This document shows positions 11,667 through 24,070 of a stretch of 64,000 bases of DNA, in pieces. Position 1 is the first letter of the stretch. Each line of letters begins with the position of its first letter. The DNA comes from Ophiura sarsii. Taxonomy: Eukaryota; Echinodermata; Ophiuroidea; Amphilepidida; Ophiuridae. The notes beneath the pieces are model-generated. The model was not told the origin of the DNA. It ran no database searches and saw only the letters and a program-made list of their open reading frames with translations. The DNA lies in the NCBI GenBank assembly GCA_035610835.1, contig CM069457.1, positions 22,872,658-22,936,657 of the forward strand, given 5' to 3'. The translations under genes and the position numbers were made by a program.

Positions 11667-12186
11667 TACTTAATTTAAATGGAATTAAAAAGTGTTAAAT
11701 TGCATACTCATAAATGAAAATGAAAATACGATTATGATCACTGACCATTGTGCACAAATATGCAATTGAATTTGAATAAAGATTTTACATATCATATGAT
11801 TAAATAGGTAAATTGAATGCATGAAAGTGAATTTGAATACTTGGAAATGAAATGGAATACTTCGAAATGAAATTGAATACATCGAAATGTAATTGAATGC
11901 TGATATATGGAAATAGAAATTAGCTTTTGGAAAATCATTCAATTTAGCGTGAATTTGAATACTGGAAAGCTAATTTGATTGATAAGATTTTCAAATTGGC
12001 CGGGAAAACCTATATATCAATATCCGTTATCGGTTCAAAACCCTGGTAACATTGTATTATCACTATTATTATTATTTATTTGTCTATGATCCATATACAA
12101 AACATATGTTTCAGACAAAAGGCTTACACTCGAATTCCATGGATAACAGATCATTCGATCAGCTGTTCCACTTACCATTTCAAGTA
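11667..12186. other. A/T-rich stretch with degenerate GAAATTGAATAC repeats
   Basis: No gene seen. Around 11815-11905 the word GAAATGAAATTGAATAC recurs about every 25 bases. The segment AATTTAGCGTGA..AACCTATAT near 11940-12015 resembles 9410-9485 in the foldback's left arm, so part of this stretch may be another fragment of that family. Confidence 0.6.
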
Positions 12187-12194
12187 GGCCATAC

Positions 12195-13582
12195 CAGGCG
12201 ATTGAATCTCATAATCTGTGCATTGTTTATATTTGGCCCATAACATAGCGCACTCTATAACAGTTGCGACAAGCGATTAAGCAATCATAGTTGGGGCTGT
12301 TAGGGTTTAGTTCACATTCGTCTAAAAGCACCAAATTTGGCCCATATGTTGCTCATACCATACTCTTTTGATTTTTGATGGATGCCAACATTGGAGCCTT
12401 CTGGGACTGCCATATTGGCCAATTCCAATATGGCCACCATACTGGGGAATCAAAAATGCTTCAATTTAACTGAATTTCTTTTTGTCTGAGCAAGGAGTTA
12501 TTATATTAACTATGATAACTCCTTGGTCTGAGCACCAGGACCACTTCCGATGTGTGGTTACTGAGATATTGAGCAAAACGTGAAAAGGTCGTTGACCTTC
12601 GCTTTTGGGCGTATATAGGCGTATGATAGGGATTGTGACTTTTCGACCCTGTATAAGGCACAAAAACGACTCCAGGTGGTAACAATTACCATTTCTTGAA
12701 CCATTGTGATCTGACAAACAATTTGACAAAATCGGAGGATGTTCAAATTTTGACCCCCACGTTTTGTTCAATATCTCAGTAACCACACATCAGACAAACA
12801 ATTTGGTATGCTTAGACACAACTATTACGCGCTACCGTGTGTTTCTATGGGAAATGTGCCTTAGGTAAACGGCGATATCTTGAGTTACCTTGCAACTACG
12901 TTTATCATGTTTATAAAATGTTGGAATAGTAATTAACACACATAGATCTAACTTGGGTCAAAAATTCAGGTCGGGTTGCCCTTTCAGATTTTTCAATATT
13001 TCCCTCTTTATACAGCGTAGTCATTTTGAACAAGAAATCACACCTTGTAGCGCGTTGTGTTCAATGTGTATCCTTCCGCCAATATTTTTAAATAAAACGT
13101 TAGATGTATCCTCTTTTCATTCAGAATATATCAGGTATAATTCAGTGAACAAATAGAGACCAAATTCAATCATCTTTGATGCCAAATAATGTCAATATGA
13201 ATCATTCTTTCCGTTATTTAGGGACTAGCTGGGTGATGGCGATGGCCGGAAGCTTTGACGGTGACTCTAATAGTTGTGTGCACCCTTAATTAAAGCAATT
13301 TGAATTTTTGATCCCCCAGTATGGCGGCCATATTGGAATTGGCCAATATGGCCGTCCCTCCCAGAAGGCTCCAATTTTGGCATCCATCAAAAATCAAAAG
13401 AGTATGGTATATGAGCAACATATGGGTCCAATTTGGTGCTTTTAGAAGAATGTGAACCAAATAATCCCTTAGCCCCCCAACTATTTGGAAATGATAGCGC
13501 GCCACCTATACCAGTTGCGACAAACTATTAAGGTCAAGAGAATCGGGGTTTTGTCTTGGGAGTTTCTTATCCCTTTATCCCT
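12195..13582. mobile_element. hAT-like non-autonomous element, copy 1
   Basis: Starts CAGGCGATTG and ends CTTTATCCCT, with GGCCATAC repeated on both sides (12187-12194 and 13583-13590); 7 or 8 bases depending on where the shared G is placed. CAGG..CCTG ends and an 8-bp duplication are typical of hAT. Sub-terminal segments of about 250 bp (around 12300-12480 and 13290-13460) are inverted copies containing CCAATATGGCC. The non-coding centre is longer than in copy 2 (15656-16572), which lacks roughly 470 bases. Confidence 0.75.
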
Positions 13583-13590
13583 GGCCATAC

Positions 13591-13722
13591 ACGATTGATT
13601 CTTATTAAGTATATTGTGCAAGATAATTCCATTGCCTTGGCTAGTCATTGTAATGTTTTATCTGCTGTTTCGTCTTGGATAGTTGATGGTATTTATAAGT
13701 TACTATTATTATTATTATTGTA
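13591..13722. other. Unassigned DNA with an ATT microsatellite
   Basis: A short unassigned stretch between two transposons, with an ATT trinucleotide run at about 13702-13720. It may be LINE inter-ORF sequence; no coding signal. Confidence 0.4.
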
Positions 13723-14080
13723 TAGATGAGGTGACCGTTGTTTACATCAGTAGTGTTTACATATTGATTAGCGCCTGGTCTGAAGACATGCTAGGGGTAC
13801 TAGTCCATGACTACTGCATACATCATACTATATGAAAGCAAAACACACATCACTGAGCGCCAATTTTAAAAGCACATGCCCTTATGGTGCGCACGCAAAC
13901 CGCCGGGCATCCAGATTTAGTACCTGGTCTCTCATTGTGCTTAGGGATGCATACCATGACTTCTGCACTATTACACCGTAAGCATGGTAAGTAACGATCA
14001 ATCAAGTGTGAATTAAAGCACCGTTCCCTGTAGGTGCGCACGCAAACCGCCGGGCACTACGTCACCGGTCACACCATCTA
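13723..14080. mobile_element. MITE, TAGATGAGGTGACCG family, copy 1
   Basis: Left end TAGATGAGGTGACCGTTG, right end the diverged inverted copy ending CACACCATCTA, flanked by TA on both sides. The segment GTGCGCACGCAAACCGCCGGGCA occurs twice inside (about 13888 and 14033). A second copy lies at 31245-31495 in the split-direct-repeat element. Confidence 0.7.
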
Positions 14081-14101
14081 TAGATTCCATGAGGCTACAG
14101 T

Positions 14102-14968
14102 CAGTAGGGAGGTCACGCTGCATGTCATATTTTGTTATACGCAAGAAAACAATGGAGTATCAGTGACTGCAATATTTGCTAGATATAGCTTCGGAAAATG
14201 GTCTATTTGGGCATCTCAAACACTGAGAAACGTGCTAAAAATCAGGTAGAATTTTAGAGGAGGGTCAATAACATCTGCAGATCGGTAAAATGTATAGTAT
14301 TAAACACGTTTTGTGACCAAATTTGTGTCGTAAAATGTTGGAAAATTCACGTTTTGAAAATCTGTGGTCTTCGAAATTACAGGAATCCTAACTCATTCTA
14401 AACCTCACCAAATCATGAAATGAACCCTCGTCTACAAAAAATTCTGTGTACGTATTGCTCTATCTGCTTGGAGATAGCGAAGACCACGGAAACTTCATAG
14501 CTTCATACCAAGGAATGAAATCCGCCATTAGGCGCCATAGACATTACATGGCGAACATCGTACAGATTTGCACCACTACCAAAACCCTATTGTATATTTC
14601 ACGGACATAAATTATGCTAATGAGCTCATTAAATGACGTCACTCACATCATCGGGTTTTGCCGATGATTGAAATCCGTTGATTGAAATTCTAGGTCGAGT
14701 AAAATGATGTTCTTATTTGTTGTCTGTGAGCTTTTCTGATTTTTTTCCCGTATTGGAGTATTTTTTTATTGAAAATAGACAGTTCAAATTAAACGTTGGT
14801 TCCAAGTTCAAGTAACAGCACATGTATTAAACGCGACAGCAAAGGCAATATGCAAGCAACATTTGAGAAAAAACGATGCCCGACTTTGCAAGAAAGTGTA
14901 CGGGGAAGTGTACGGGTGAACATGACAAACCAAAACAGCCTAGTAATAATCACCTCCGTGGCGCAATT

Positions 14969-15008
<40 letters not shown>

Positions 15009-15319
15009 GAGTCCAGCCGGGGGCGTTGTTACTTTTTGCATTTAATGCAGATCGACAAATCACAGTAAAAATATAATATTGACAAAATCACAGACCACTT
15101 ACACAAAAATCGCATCTGCGCATGCTCCTGTCGTGATCGAAATCTACCACACAAGCAATGGGCGAGTTTTATAAGTGTGCACTGCAGTCCTCTGTGTAGG
15201 GAGTTTTGACAATAGCAAGGTCGTTCAACTATTGTGTTTGTGCATGTTTGTGACTACTGACCCCGTTTAACAATCTACATAGCTTTCATATAGGGCTTGG
15301 GTGACCTAACTATTGACTG
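14102..15319. mobile_element. TIR element X, copy 1, carrying a tRNA-Asn gene
   Basis: Begins CAGTAGGGAGGTCACG and ends with the inverted form of CAGTCAATAGTTAGGTCACC; both ends share CAGT..AGGTCAC. Its outer parts (14102-14578 and about 15187-15319) match copy 2 (15508-17022) in reverse orientation. Copy 1 has about 610 extra bases (14579-15186) that include a tRNA-Asn gene; copy 2 instead has a hAT-like insertion. The possible target duplication (GCTACAGT / GCTAACAT) is weak. Confidence 0.65.
14952..15025 (+). tRNA. tRNA-Asn (anticodon GUU)
   Basis: The body matches eukaryotic tRNA-Asn closely: D arm GCGCAATTGGTTAGCGC, anticodon arm TTCGGCTGTTAACCGAA with GTT at the anticodon, and T-loop TTCGAGT. 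The acceptor stem pairs (CCTCCG with CGGGGG) with one U-G and a mismatched outermost pair, and the T stem has one mismatch, so it may be ageing. A short T run (ACTTTTTGC) follows about ten bases after the 3' end and could stop RNA polymerase III. It lies inside transposon X copy 1, so it may be a captured copy. Confidence 0.85.
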
Positions 15320-15507
15320 GCTAACATGTCTCAGGAGTACTTCAAATGTGTTATAATTTTATTACACTGAATGTTCGGGGATTACGGAACCCCAAGAAAC
15401 GCAAATCCATGTTTAATTGGTTCAATCGTCACAATTCCCAGATTGTTTTCCTTCAAGAAGTATACTGTACTGATAAGGATATTGATGCTTGGGGGAAAGA
15501 ATGGGGT
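15320..15507 (+). pseudogene. LINE ORF2 fragment: N-terminal part of the APE endonuclease
   Basis: ATG at 15346 opens MCYNFITLNVRGLRNPKKRK, followed by the endonuclease motif VFLQE. These are the first two conserved blocks of the apurinic-type endonuclease of L1/Tx1 LINEs: the Asn of LNVRGL and the metal-binding Glu of LQE. Coding stops making sense at GAATGGGGT (15499-15507), where transposon X copy 2 begins. The next domain block resumes at 17023, with TGGGGT repeated across the insert. Confidence 0.85.
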
Positions 15508-17022
15508 CAGTCAATAGTTAGGTCACCCAAGCCCTATATGAAAGCTATGAAGATTGTTAAACGGGGTCAGCCGTCACAAACATGCACAAACACAATAGTC
15601 AAACGGCCTTGCTATTGTCATGCTATTGTCAACAGTCCCTACACAGAGGTCTGCACAGGGATAAAGGGATAAGAAACTCCCAAGACAAAACCCTGATTCT
15701 CTTGACCTTAATAGTTTGTCGCAACTGGTATAGGTGGCGCGCTATCATTTACAAATAGTTGGGGGCTAAGGGATTATTTGGTTCAAATTCTTCTAAAAGC
15801 ACCAAAAGTGAACCCATATGTTGCTCGAACCATACTCTTTTGATTTTTGATGAGTGCCAAAATTGGAGTCTTCTGGGAGGGACGGCCATATTGGCCAATT
15901 CCAATATGGCCGCCATACTGGGGGATCAAAAATTCAAATTGCTTCAATTAAGCTGACAAGCATACCAAATTGTTTGTCCGATGTGTGGTTACTGAGGTAA
16001 GCAAAACGTGAAAAGGTCGTTGACCTTTGCTTTTGGGGGTCAAAATTTGAACATGCTCCGATTTTGTCAAATTGTTCGTCAGATCACAATGGTTCAAGAA
16101 ATGGTAATTGTTACCACCTGGAGTCGTTTTTGTGCCTTAAACAGGGTCGAAAGGTCAATCCCTATTATACGCCTATATACGCCCAAAAGCAAAGGTCAAC
16201 GACCTTTTCACGTTTTGCTCAATATCTCAGTAACCACACATCGGAAGTGGTCTTGGTGCTCAGACAAACAATTTTCAGCTATTTGAAGCAATTTGAATTT
16301 TTGATTCCCCAGTATGGCGGCCAGATTGGAATTGGCCAATATGGCCGTCCCAAAAGGCTCCAATTTTGGCATCCATCAAAAATCAAAAGAGTATGGTATG
16401 AGCAACATATGGGCCAAATGTGGTGCTTTTAGACTAATGTGAACTAAAGCTCCCCCGTGATGCCTTAACAGCCCCAACTATGATTGCTTAATCGCTTGTC
16501 GCAACTGTTATAGAGTGCGCTATGTTATGGGCCAAATCTAAACAATGCACAGATTGTGAGATTCAATCGCCTGGTCTGCAGTGCAAATCTGTACGATTTT
16601 CGCCATGTAATCTCTATGGCGGATTTCATTCCGTTGTATGAAGCTATGATGTTTGCGTGGTCTTCGCTATCTCCAACCAGATAGAGCAATACGTACATGG
16701 ACTTTTCATGATTTGGTGAGGTTTAGAATGAGTTAGGATTCCTGTAATTTTGAAGACCACGGATTGTCAAAACGTGAATTTCCCGACATTGTACGACATA
16801 AATTTGGTCACTAAACGTGTTTAAAACTATTCATTTTATCGTTCTGCAGATGTTATTGACCCTCCTCTAAAATTCTACATGATTTTTAACACGTTTCTTA
16901 GTATTTGAGATGCCCAAATAGACCATTTTCCGAAGCTATTTCTAGCAAATATTGCAGTCACTAAGATTCCATTGTTTTCTTGCGTATAACAAAATATGAC
17001 ATGCAGCGTGACCTCCCTACTG
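15508..17022. mobile_element. TIR element X, copy 2, inserted in the LINE endonuclease
   Basis: Left end CAGTCAATAGTTAGGTCACC, right end GTGACCTCCCTACTG; the flanks end TGGGGT on both sides (15502-15507 and 17025-17030), the visible part of a probable 8-bp duplication. It is an inverted relative of copy 1 and itself carries a hAT-like element at 15656-16572. Only 188 bases of LINE separate the two X copies. Confidence 0.75.
15656..16572. mobile_element. hAT-like non-autonomous element, copy 2
   Basis: Starts CAGGGATAAAGGGATAAG and ends CAATCGCCT, flanked by a perfect 8-base repeat GGTCTGCA (15648-15655, 16573-16580). It is the reverse-orientation relative of 12195-13582, about 470 bases shorter. 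It is nested in X copy 2: removing it rejoins sequence that is contiguous in X copy 1 apart from that copy's tRNA-bearing segment. Confidence 0.85.
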
Positions 17023-18295
17023 GCTGGGGTGGTATGTTTTTTGCCAACCATGGTTCTAACCATAGTCGTGGTGTTATGATTGGGATTAAAAACACGATCG
17101 ATATTAAGAGTGTGAAAGTACATGGAGACACAGATGGTAGATTGTTGGGTGTACAAATTAATATTAATGATACTCTGTACTATCTGTGGAATAGTTATGC
17201 TCCAAATGATATTAACGATCGTAAACAGTTTTTGGGCAACATGATCAAGATTATTAATGACAAAAGTACAGATGGTCACACGATTATAGGAGGGGACTTT
17301 AACACTGTGCTAAACCCCGAACTAGACAAAATTGGTGGCTCTAAACCTAACCCAGCCTGTGCAAATATTATTAATGATTTTATTCAAGATCATGAACTTG
17401 TGGATATTTGGAGAGTCAAGCACGGTCAAGACAAAAGGTACACATGGAAACAAAGCAAACCACATATTATGTGTACACTTGACTACTGGTTCATACCATC
17501 CATGTTTGATGCAGCTACAGACTCGGTCAAAATTCTTACAGTTCCCAGAACAGATCATTTAGCGGTTCTCATGCGTATTTCATTTAATAAGATAAAGGGT
17601 AGTAACTACTGGAAATTCAACAACAAATGGTTAAGTAATGAGAAATTTGTTGAGGATATATTATTAATGATTGATGAGTGTATCAATACTTATGGTCAAT
17701 CCCTTTCTCGTGCCGAATTATGGATACTTTGTAAAAATAACATTCGTAGTTTTAGTATGGACTTTGCACGGGGCTCCAATGTTAGTGATAAGTGTAAACT
17801 GGTTGACATTGAACAGAAACTTCAAGAAGCTTACGTCTATGTTGCTAAACATCCTGAGGATGATGAGGGTAAGGTAACTTACAACAATCTGAAACTTCAG
17901 TACGAGATATTAAATGAGCATTATATGAAGGGTTTACAAATAAGATCAAAAGAGAGGTGGATTGAAGAAGGTGAAAAATCAACAAAATACTTCCTTAATC
18001 TCGAGAAGAGTAATGTATACCGAAAATCGGTATCCAAATTATGTAACTCTCGGGGCATTATTATCACTGATCAAAATCAAATCTTGGAGGAGGAAATTGA
18101 CTACTTTTCTGAGATATACACTTCTCAGGGTACAACAGCAAATAACAGTTTCAGTGATTTTTTTATGAATGTAAACACTCCACAATTAAGTGTCGCCGAT
18201 CAAGAATTATGTAGTGGTATTATAACAAATGATGAATGCCTTAATGCATTGAAAGGTATGGCTAACAACAAAGTCCTGGATATGATGGTATAACA
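17023..18295 (+). pseudogene. LINE ORF2: remainder of the APE endonuclease and start of the RT region
   Basis: Resumes with WGGMFFANHGSNHSRGV and continues through YAPND, GGDFN, a YTWKQ..LDYW block and TDH, the remaining catalytic blocks of the endonuclease. A linker leads to GEKSTKYFLNLEK and LKGMANNK at the start of the RT region. At about 18273 one base is missing: the frame shifts just after ANNK, where L1-type RTs have S-P-G-x-D-G. Immediately after, a hAT-like element is inserted at 18296. Confidence 0.9.
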
Positions 18296-18641
18296 CAGGC
18301 ATTCTCAAATGGTGGCGCGCGCGCCACTTGTGGCGCATCAAGGCATCCTAAGTGGCGCGAGAGTGATTACAATTTGTTTTAAAAATAAATCATATCATGA
18401 TATAGCCAGATTTCATAGGCCTATGACTGTCAGATGTATAAAGACAGCAATTTTTCGCGCGCTGCGCGCGCATTTGCCCTCAAAAGAGTATTATTATTTA
18501 TTATGTTGCCTACATAATATATGTCAAAATATTTTGTAAGGGGAATTGCCATTGTAAATTCTAAAAAATATGACCAAGTGGAGCTTCAACAAGTTGGTTA
18601 CTAAAATGTGGCGCATCAGCAAATCTAGTTGAGAAAGCCTG
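18296..18641. mobile_element. hAT-like MITE in the LINE RT domain
   Basis: Begins CAGGCATTCTCAAATGG, ends GTTGAGAAAGCCTG, with the perfect 8-bp duplication GTATAACA on both sides (18288-18295, 18642-18649). These termini are characteristic of hAT. The interior is non-coding and contains the palindromic word TTTCGCGCGCTGCGCGCGCA (about 18456) seen in other hAT-like elements here. Confidence 0.93.
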
Positions 18642-19914
18642 GTATAACAGCTGAATTTTACTATAAGTTTTGGGACAAAGTTGGTCCACTTGTTATTGAC
18701 GCCTTTAATGAATCGTATAATAAAAGCGCGTTTACCAGAGTTCAGAATAAGGGGATTATCTCTTTGCTCCATAAAGGGAAAGGGCTTACTAGAGACTGCT
18801 TAGACAATTGGCGTCCGATTACTTTACTGAATATTGATTATAAAATTGTTACCAAGTCTCTAGCTACTAGACTTCAACAAGTTCTCACAAAACTTGTCAA
18901 TAATGATCAAAATGGCTTTATTAAGGGTCGTAGTATTCATAACAATATTCGTTTAATTGGAGATATACTAAGATATGTTGATGATAATGATATCCCAGGT
19001 ATAATGCTTTGTGTGGACTTCAAAAAAGCATTTGACAGTATTGAACGTGATTTTATAATTTATGCTCTTAAGAAGTTCAACTTGGGAAATTCCTTTATCC
19101 AATGGGTATCATAAACAATGGTCATATTTCCAAGTTCTTTGACGTAGAGTGTGGTGTGAGACAAGGCTGCCCTTTGGCTCCCCTACTCTTTGTAGTGAGC
19201 GTTGAACTTCTATCTTGTAAAATTCGTCAATCCAAACTTATTCAAGGTATTAAACTCCCGCTCGCAGGTTACACCCGGAATGAAGTTAAAATGTCTACTT
19301 TTGCTGATGATACTACCATTTTTGTTAAATCTACAGATTCTTTAGACCATGCTTTATTCATATTAGAAGAGTTTGCCAAAATCTCTGGTCTTCACATTAA
19401 CCGTGGTAAAAGTGATGCCATTTGGATAGGGTCTCTAAAAATAATGCCTTGAAACATTAATAGCCCCGACACTCCGCTTGGAAAAATCCCTTGTCATTGG
19501 GATAACAAAATGCAAAAAATTGAATGCTCGATACGTGCATGGAAGATGAGAGGACTTTCAATGATTGGTAGGAACTTAATTGTTAAAACCCTTTTGGCAT
19601 CCCAACTCACCTTCATAGCAACTGCTATTCATATTCCAGATAATGTTGTCCAGACAATCAACACAATGGTTATTAAATTTATTTGGAATAGGAACGAAGC
19701 TGTTAAGAGGAAAACGGCAATATCAGATTATGATATTGGTGGTATAAAAATGTTTCATGTTTCAAGTTTCCTGGACTCCTTAAAATTATCTTGGGTCAAG
19801 AAAATTGTTGATAATGATGTTGCAACATGGAAAAATATTGCGCTATACAATATCAATAAAATTGGCATTGGCACAAACATTTAAAAATATTAATGTTGAT
19901 TGTATGACTATTAT
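18642..19914 (+). pseudogene. LINE ORF2: reverse transcriptase core, frameshifted
   Basis: Contains the RT blocks in order: GITAEFYYKFWDKVGP, WRPITLLNIDYKIVTK, NGFIKGRSIHNNIRLI, the first catalytic Asp in VDFKKAFDS (about 19014), GVRQGCPLAPLLF and the FADD box (about 19300), then FIWNRNEA of the thumb region. Three defects are visible: a small deletion with frame change near 19102 after FIQWV, in-frame stops near 19452-19465, and a frame change near 19872. The conserved spacing places it in the L1/Tx1 group. It ends at the TTAT target of the next insertion. Confidence 0.9.
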
Positions 19915-21597
19915 GGTCATGTTTTTTATACTGGGTACAATTTGTGTTACATGTCCCTTTTTCCATAAATTAGGTTCCTTTTTCAGTTAATGCATTATAT
20001 CTGAAAAAGTTTACATTTAAAGTTGGTAAAAGTATACATTTTCTGAAAGCATATACTGTAACGGATGCAAAAATGAAGGGTTTCAATAATTACTTCCACT
20101 ATGTATATGAAGTAATGAGAGAAAAGTTCAGTACAGATTTAAAGTAGTTTAATAAAATACCCATCCAGACATATGCAAATTAAATTTCATTATGAATCTG
20201 AAATCCGACATACAGGGTGTCTAACAATTTGTTTATTTAGTTCCGGAAAAATGCTTCTTTTACTACATACATACAAAGACTAGTATTTTAACAAAATTCA
20301 AGTAGATTTCAAATAAAAATGCATCAATTACATGTACATGAACATTGATTGATTTTGAAAGTCACCCTTTTCTTATGTAAAGTTGTTAATTTTAAACATA
20401 TAGGGTGTTTAAAACATTAATTTAGGTAAACATGATTATCCACAAATCATTAAATTGAATGAATTTAAATTTGCATCTGAAACATGATTTTACATTCCAA
20501 TTTGAAGTGGCAAATGCTTAAAGTGGTATGAGTTTCAAATAATGTTCAATAAAAAGGGTCCCTTTAACTACAGGGTGACTCAAATTTTCCCAATGGCACA
20601 TGTTTAGTGGCATACAATTAATTGCGTTCATCCTTTTTGCACCTTCATGATGTGCAAAGCACATTCAAATGAACAAATTAGGTTAGTTTCCATAATGTTT
20701 GAACCCAGTATTCAAATTTCAAGAGTCTGATTTAAGATTGAATTATAAAATGTTTTCGTTTTAAGTTGTATTCAACATATAGGGTGATCCAATGTTGATT
20801 GGCAAACTGCTTATGCTGGTCATCCTATACTAGGTTAGGTCAGTTGCATTCCTAAGAACTTAATAATTCTCCTGAGTTTACAAGCTTGATGAAAACCAGC
20901 AGTTTTTTACTTATTTGGTAACACAGTTAAAAACAAGTAATAACACCACACAAACGCATTTAACAAAATGTGCTAATTAACATCCAGACAATACAGAATA
21001 CATGAGGTTAATTACATATCTTCTTTTAATTTTTAATTAAATAGTTAAATTTATTTATTCAAAAGGGTACCTCAACCTTTCTATACTTTTAAAATGGACA
21101 GTTTGGTGCAGGCAAATGTTTGCATACATTCGCAAACTGCGACCAACTTACGTTTCTTAACAATTTTTTGAGCTTCTTATTTAATGCTAATTAATGATTC
21201 CTTAATTAACTAATTATATTTTTAATTCAAATATGCTTCAATAATGTTATGTTTTCAATATACAATTGTACCAAGAGTGAAACCAGTTCATTTTATGTTT
21301 GCCCAATGTATATTGCACCATACTTGTTCAACTATGCACTCCTCCTCCTCCACATACTCCTCCGCATACTCTTCCACCCTGACTAATTAGGTTTAACGAA
21401 CTATTGTAATTAACAGAACCATGGTAGTTTATATTTTTCTTTTTAAAATAAAGGCCAAATACTTTCTCATCAAAATAAGACCAAATTTAAGTATGTGTGA
21501 TAAAGAATAGCCAAAATATATGCATGCAAAGTAATAATATGTAGTGCAAATGTAACAGATCCACCTTTTTTGGGTACCCAGTATAAAAAACATGACC
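19915..21597. mobile_element. DNA transposon with TTAT target duplication, no transposase
   Basis: Starts GGTCATGTTTTTTATACTGG and ends with its exact reverse complement, flanked by TTAT (19911-19914, 21598-21601). Removing it together with one TTAT restores an open LINE frame across the join. The interior is A/T-rich and non-coding; the word TAGGGTG or CAGGGTG recurs at about 20213, 20402, 20572 and 20780, suggesting a degenerate internal repeat of about 190 bases. Four-base duplications occur in Chapaev and Sola families, but the termini were not recognised. Confidence 0.85.
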
Positions 21598-21730
21598 TTA
21601 TAAACAAAATGTCAGATTTCTATGCCAACGTTCTTAAGACTTGGTTCACGGCTAAAAGAGTGTATCATAAGTCAGAGGTTAATGTAATGGGCAATGAGAT
21701 TATCTGGAATAACAACGCAATTCAACTTAA
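21598..21730 (+). pseudogene. LINE ORF2: post-RT segment
   Basis: Encodes INKMSDFYANVLKTWFTAKR and IIWNNNAIQL, the region between thumb and C-terminal domain in L1-type ORF2. It is bounded by the TTAT element on the left and the TTAA element on the right; coding continues at 22961 in the same frame when the latter is skipped. Confidence 0.8.
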
Positions 21731-22956
21731 GGGGGATGTGCACCTTCGTATAGCCTCCGTAAAACTGCCGTAACTTCTTCATTATTCATTTAATCTTAAT
21801 AAAAGTATACATTTTTTTGCAGGAAAGGGTTCAATGAATCCAACTATGATCATGAAATTGACCATTTTGGAGAAAATTATAAAAAACATGTTTTTTGACC
21901 CATTTTAGGTTTGGAAAAGATAACTCAAAATATATTTTGTTAAATTTTGTCATACTAGTTTTATTATATTCCTCATGCAATTCCCTAGGGTTTCACACCA
22001 CTAAATAACGTCTGGCCCTACCCCCTTTGAGGCAAAAGTCCAAAACCGGCCCGTTTCTATGCCGAAACGGGAGACCTATTGTAAATTACAGTTTAAAATT
22101 AGGGTATTTACTACAAGTTATGGCGAAATTAATATAGTGTGAATTTTGACAGACACATCAGCGTTCTTCAGGTCCAAAAAAATTGATGCAATGATGATTT
22201 TTTAATATTTTAACAGAGACATTTGTGTTCAGGTCATTTCCGGTATCTGACGCAATAATCTTTATCAACAATTGCGTGTGACCAGGAAAACTCAACTCGT
22301 ACTTTTTGAAAAGGCTCTAGCTCAAAATTATGCCGGTTACCCCCCATATATGAGTTGTTGAGTTAGTAGTCATGGCTTTCATCTTCAAGTTGAAACCAAA
22401 TTTCAAGTTACCAGTTTCTTATAACGTCAAGAAATATCCATTTTAAAAGTGTGCATTTCACGTGTAACCCTATGGGAGATGTATTTAGTGGTGTGCAACC
22501 CTAGGAATCGTTTTTTTTTTTAATTTTTACTTTATTATTTTTTGAATTACAGACCAAAAAGTGCCAAAAAACCTGTTTTTTAACCTCTAAAATCGTGAAA
22601 ATCACGTTTTTTGGTAAAAAATCATATTTTTTTGGCACTTTTTGTTCGATAATTCAAAAAATAATAAAGTAAAAATTAAAAAAAAAAACCGATTCCTAGG
22701 GAATTGCATGAGGAATATAATTAAACTAGTATGATAAAATTTAACCAAATATATTTTGAGTTATCTTTTCCAAACCTAAAATGGGTCAAAAAACGTGTTT
22801 TTTATGATTTTCTCCCAAAATGGTCAATTTCATGATCATGGTTGGATTCATTGAACCCTTTTCTGCAAGAAAATGTATACTTTTATATAGATTTAATGAA
22901 TAATAAAGAAGTTACGGCAGTTTTACGGAGGCTGTACCTGAAGGTGCACAGCCCCC
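21731..22956. mobile_element. Kolobok/piggyBac-like element (TTAA), non-autonomous, long inverted repeats
   Basis: Left end GGGGGATGTGCACCTTCG, right end the inverted GGTGCACAGCCCCC, flanked by TTAA (21727-21730, 22957-22960). The inverted repeats are long: about 250 bases on each side match, including the ACTGCCGTAACTTCTT and ATGATCATG regions. Inside, GGGTTTCACACCACTAAAT (about 21990) and its inverted copy (about 22477) mark a nested inner element, and 22510-22690 is a further A/T-rich hairpin. TTAA with G-rich ends favours Kolobok. No transposase. Confidence 0.85.
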
Positions 22957-23078
22957 TTAATAATAAAACACTATTCATAAAGAAGTGGATCAAAGCTGAC
23001 ATTATAAGACTACATCAGCTATTCGATAATCAGGGTAATTTTCTTTCACTTGACAGTTTCAAGGATCGTATGCCTTAA
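22957..23078 (+). pseudogene. LINE ORF2: connector segment
   Basis: Reads KTLFIKKWIKADIIRLHQLF then NFLSLDSFKDR, the conserved W..+GI..+.dl.d..G.fls...F block of L1-type ORF2. It ends at TTAA, the target of the tyrosine recombinase element. Confidence 0.85.
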
Positions 23079-24070
23079 CGCACACCTATGACGTCATGAC
23101 ATTGTTTTCTCACTCCATTATTTTCCAAGAATGGAGAGATAGAACAATAACACGCCATTCGTAAATGTACGAATGGCGAGTTATTGTTAAGAATGGAGAG
23201 TTATTGTTAAGAATGGAGAGTTATTGTTTAGAGAACAACATCCCTCCATTCGTAAATCTAGAGCCATGGAGAGTTGTTTTTCTCTCCTTAGATATCTCTC
23301 ACCCCTACAGAAATAAATACAACAATAATTGATTACAGACACACATACAGAAGTGAACTCCTTTTTCCAGAATACCATAATTAAATTAATCGTATTTTAG
23401 CTAGAAACATTTATTTTATACAATACAAATACAATACCATTGCCTTCAAGTCGAAATACCATGAAAATGTATCAACATTCTGTCGTTGCACAATACCATT
23501 GCTTTCAAGTCAATATTTTGAACATTTGGATATCAAAACTCTCTTTCTTCGTACAATACAATCAAACAACACCATTACTATCAAATCAGGTCAATATTTT
23601 GTACATTTATTAATCGTAATTGAAGCAAAATGTATCCAATTTATAACAAATATACATGTACGTTTGTTATTGTACACACGCATATTATGAGCATTTTATA
23701 CACTTATATTTTTCAATCTTTATTTTCAAAGACTGTTTTACTAGAACCCTTGTTAATATCACATAAATAATAACATCTATTGTATCATTAAGTCATATAA
23801 ACACATAATATTTCTTCATTTATGATCGGTTGAAGTAATTTTCCAGTAAATAATATTGCGACAAAATCAAATGCACAGTAGGATATGGCACGGTCATAAA
23901 CCACCAAACTTCATAATCATAAATGATGTTCCCCCTATTTGTATTTTACAGTTACTGATATAATGATTTAGACTCATTCAATCCTGATCGGGAATTGATT
24001 ATTGAAAACAATGCGTTTAATATCAAAGCGAATCTTTAATTCACTGTACATTTTATCATAGTCGTATACA

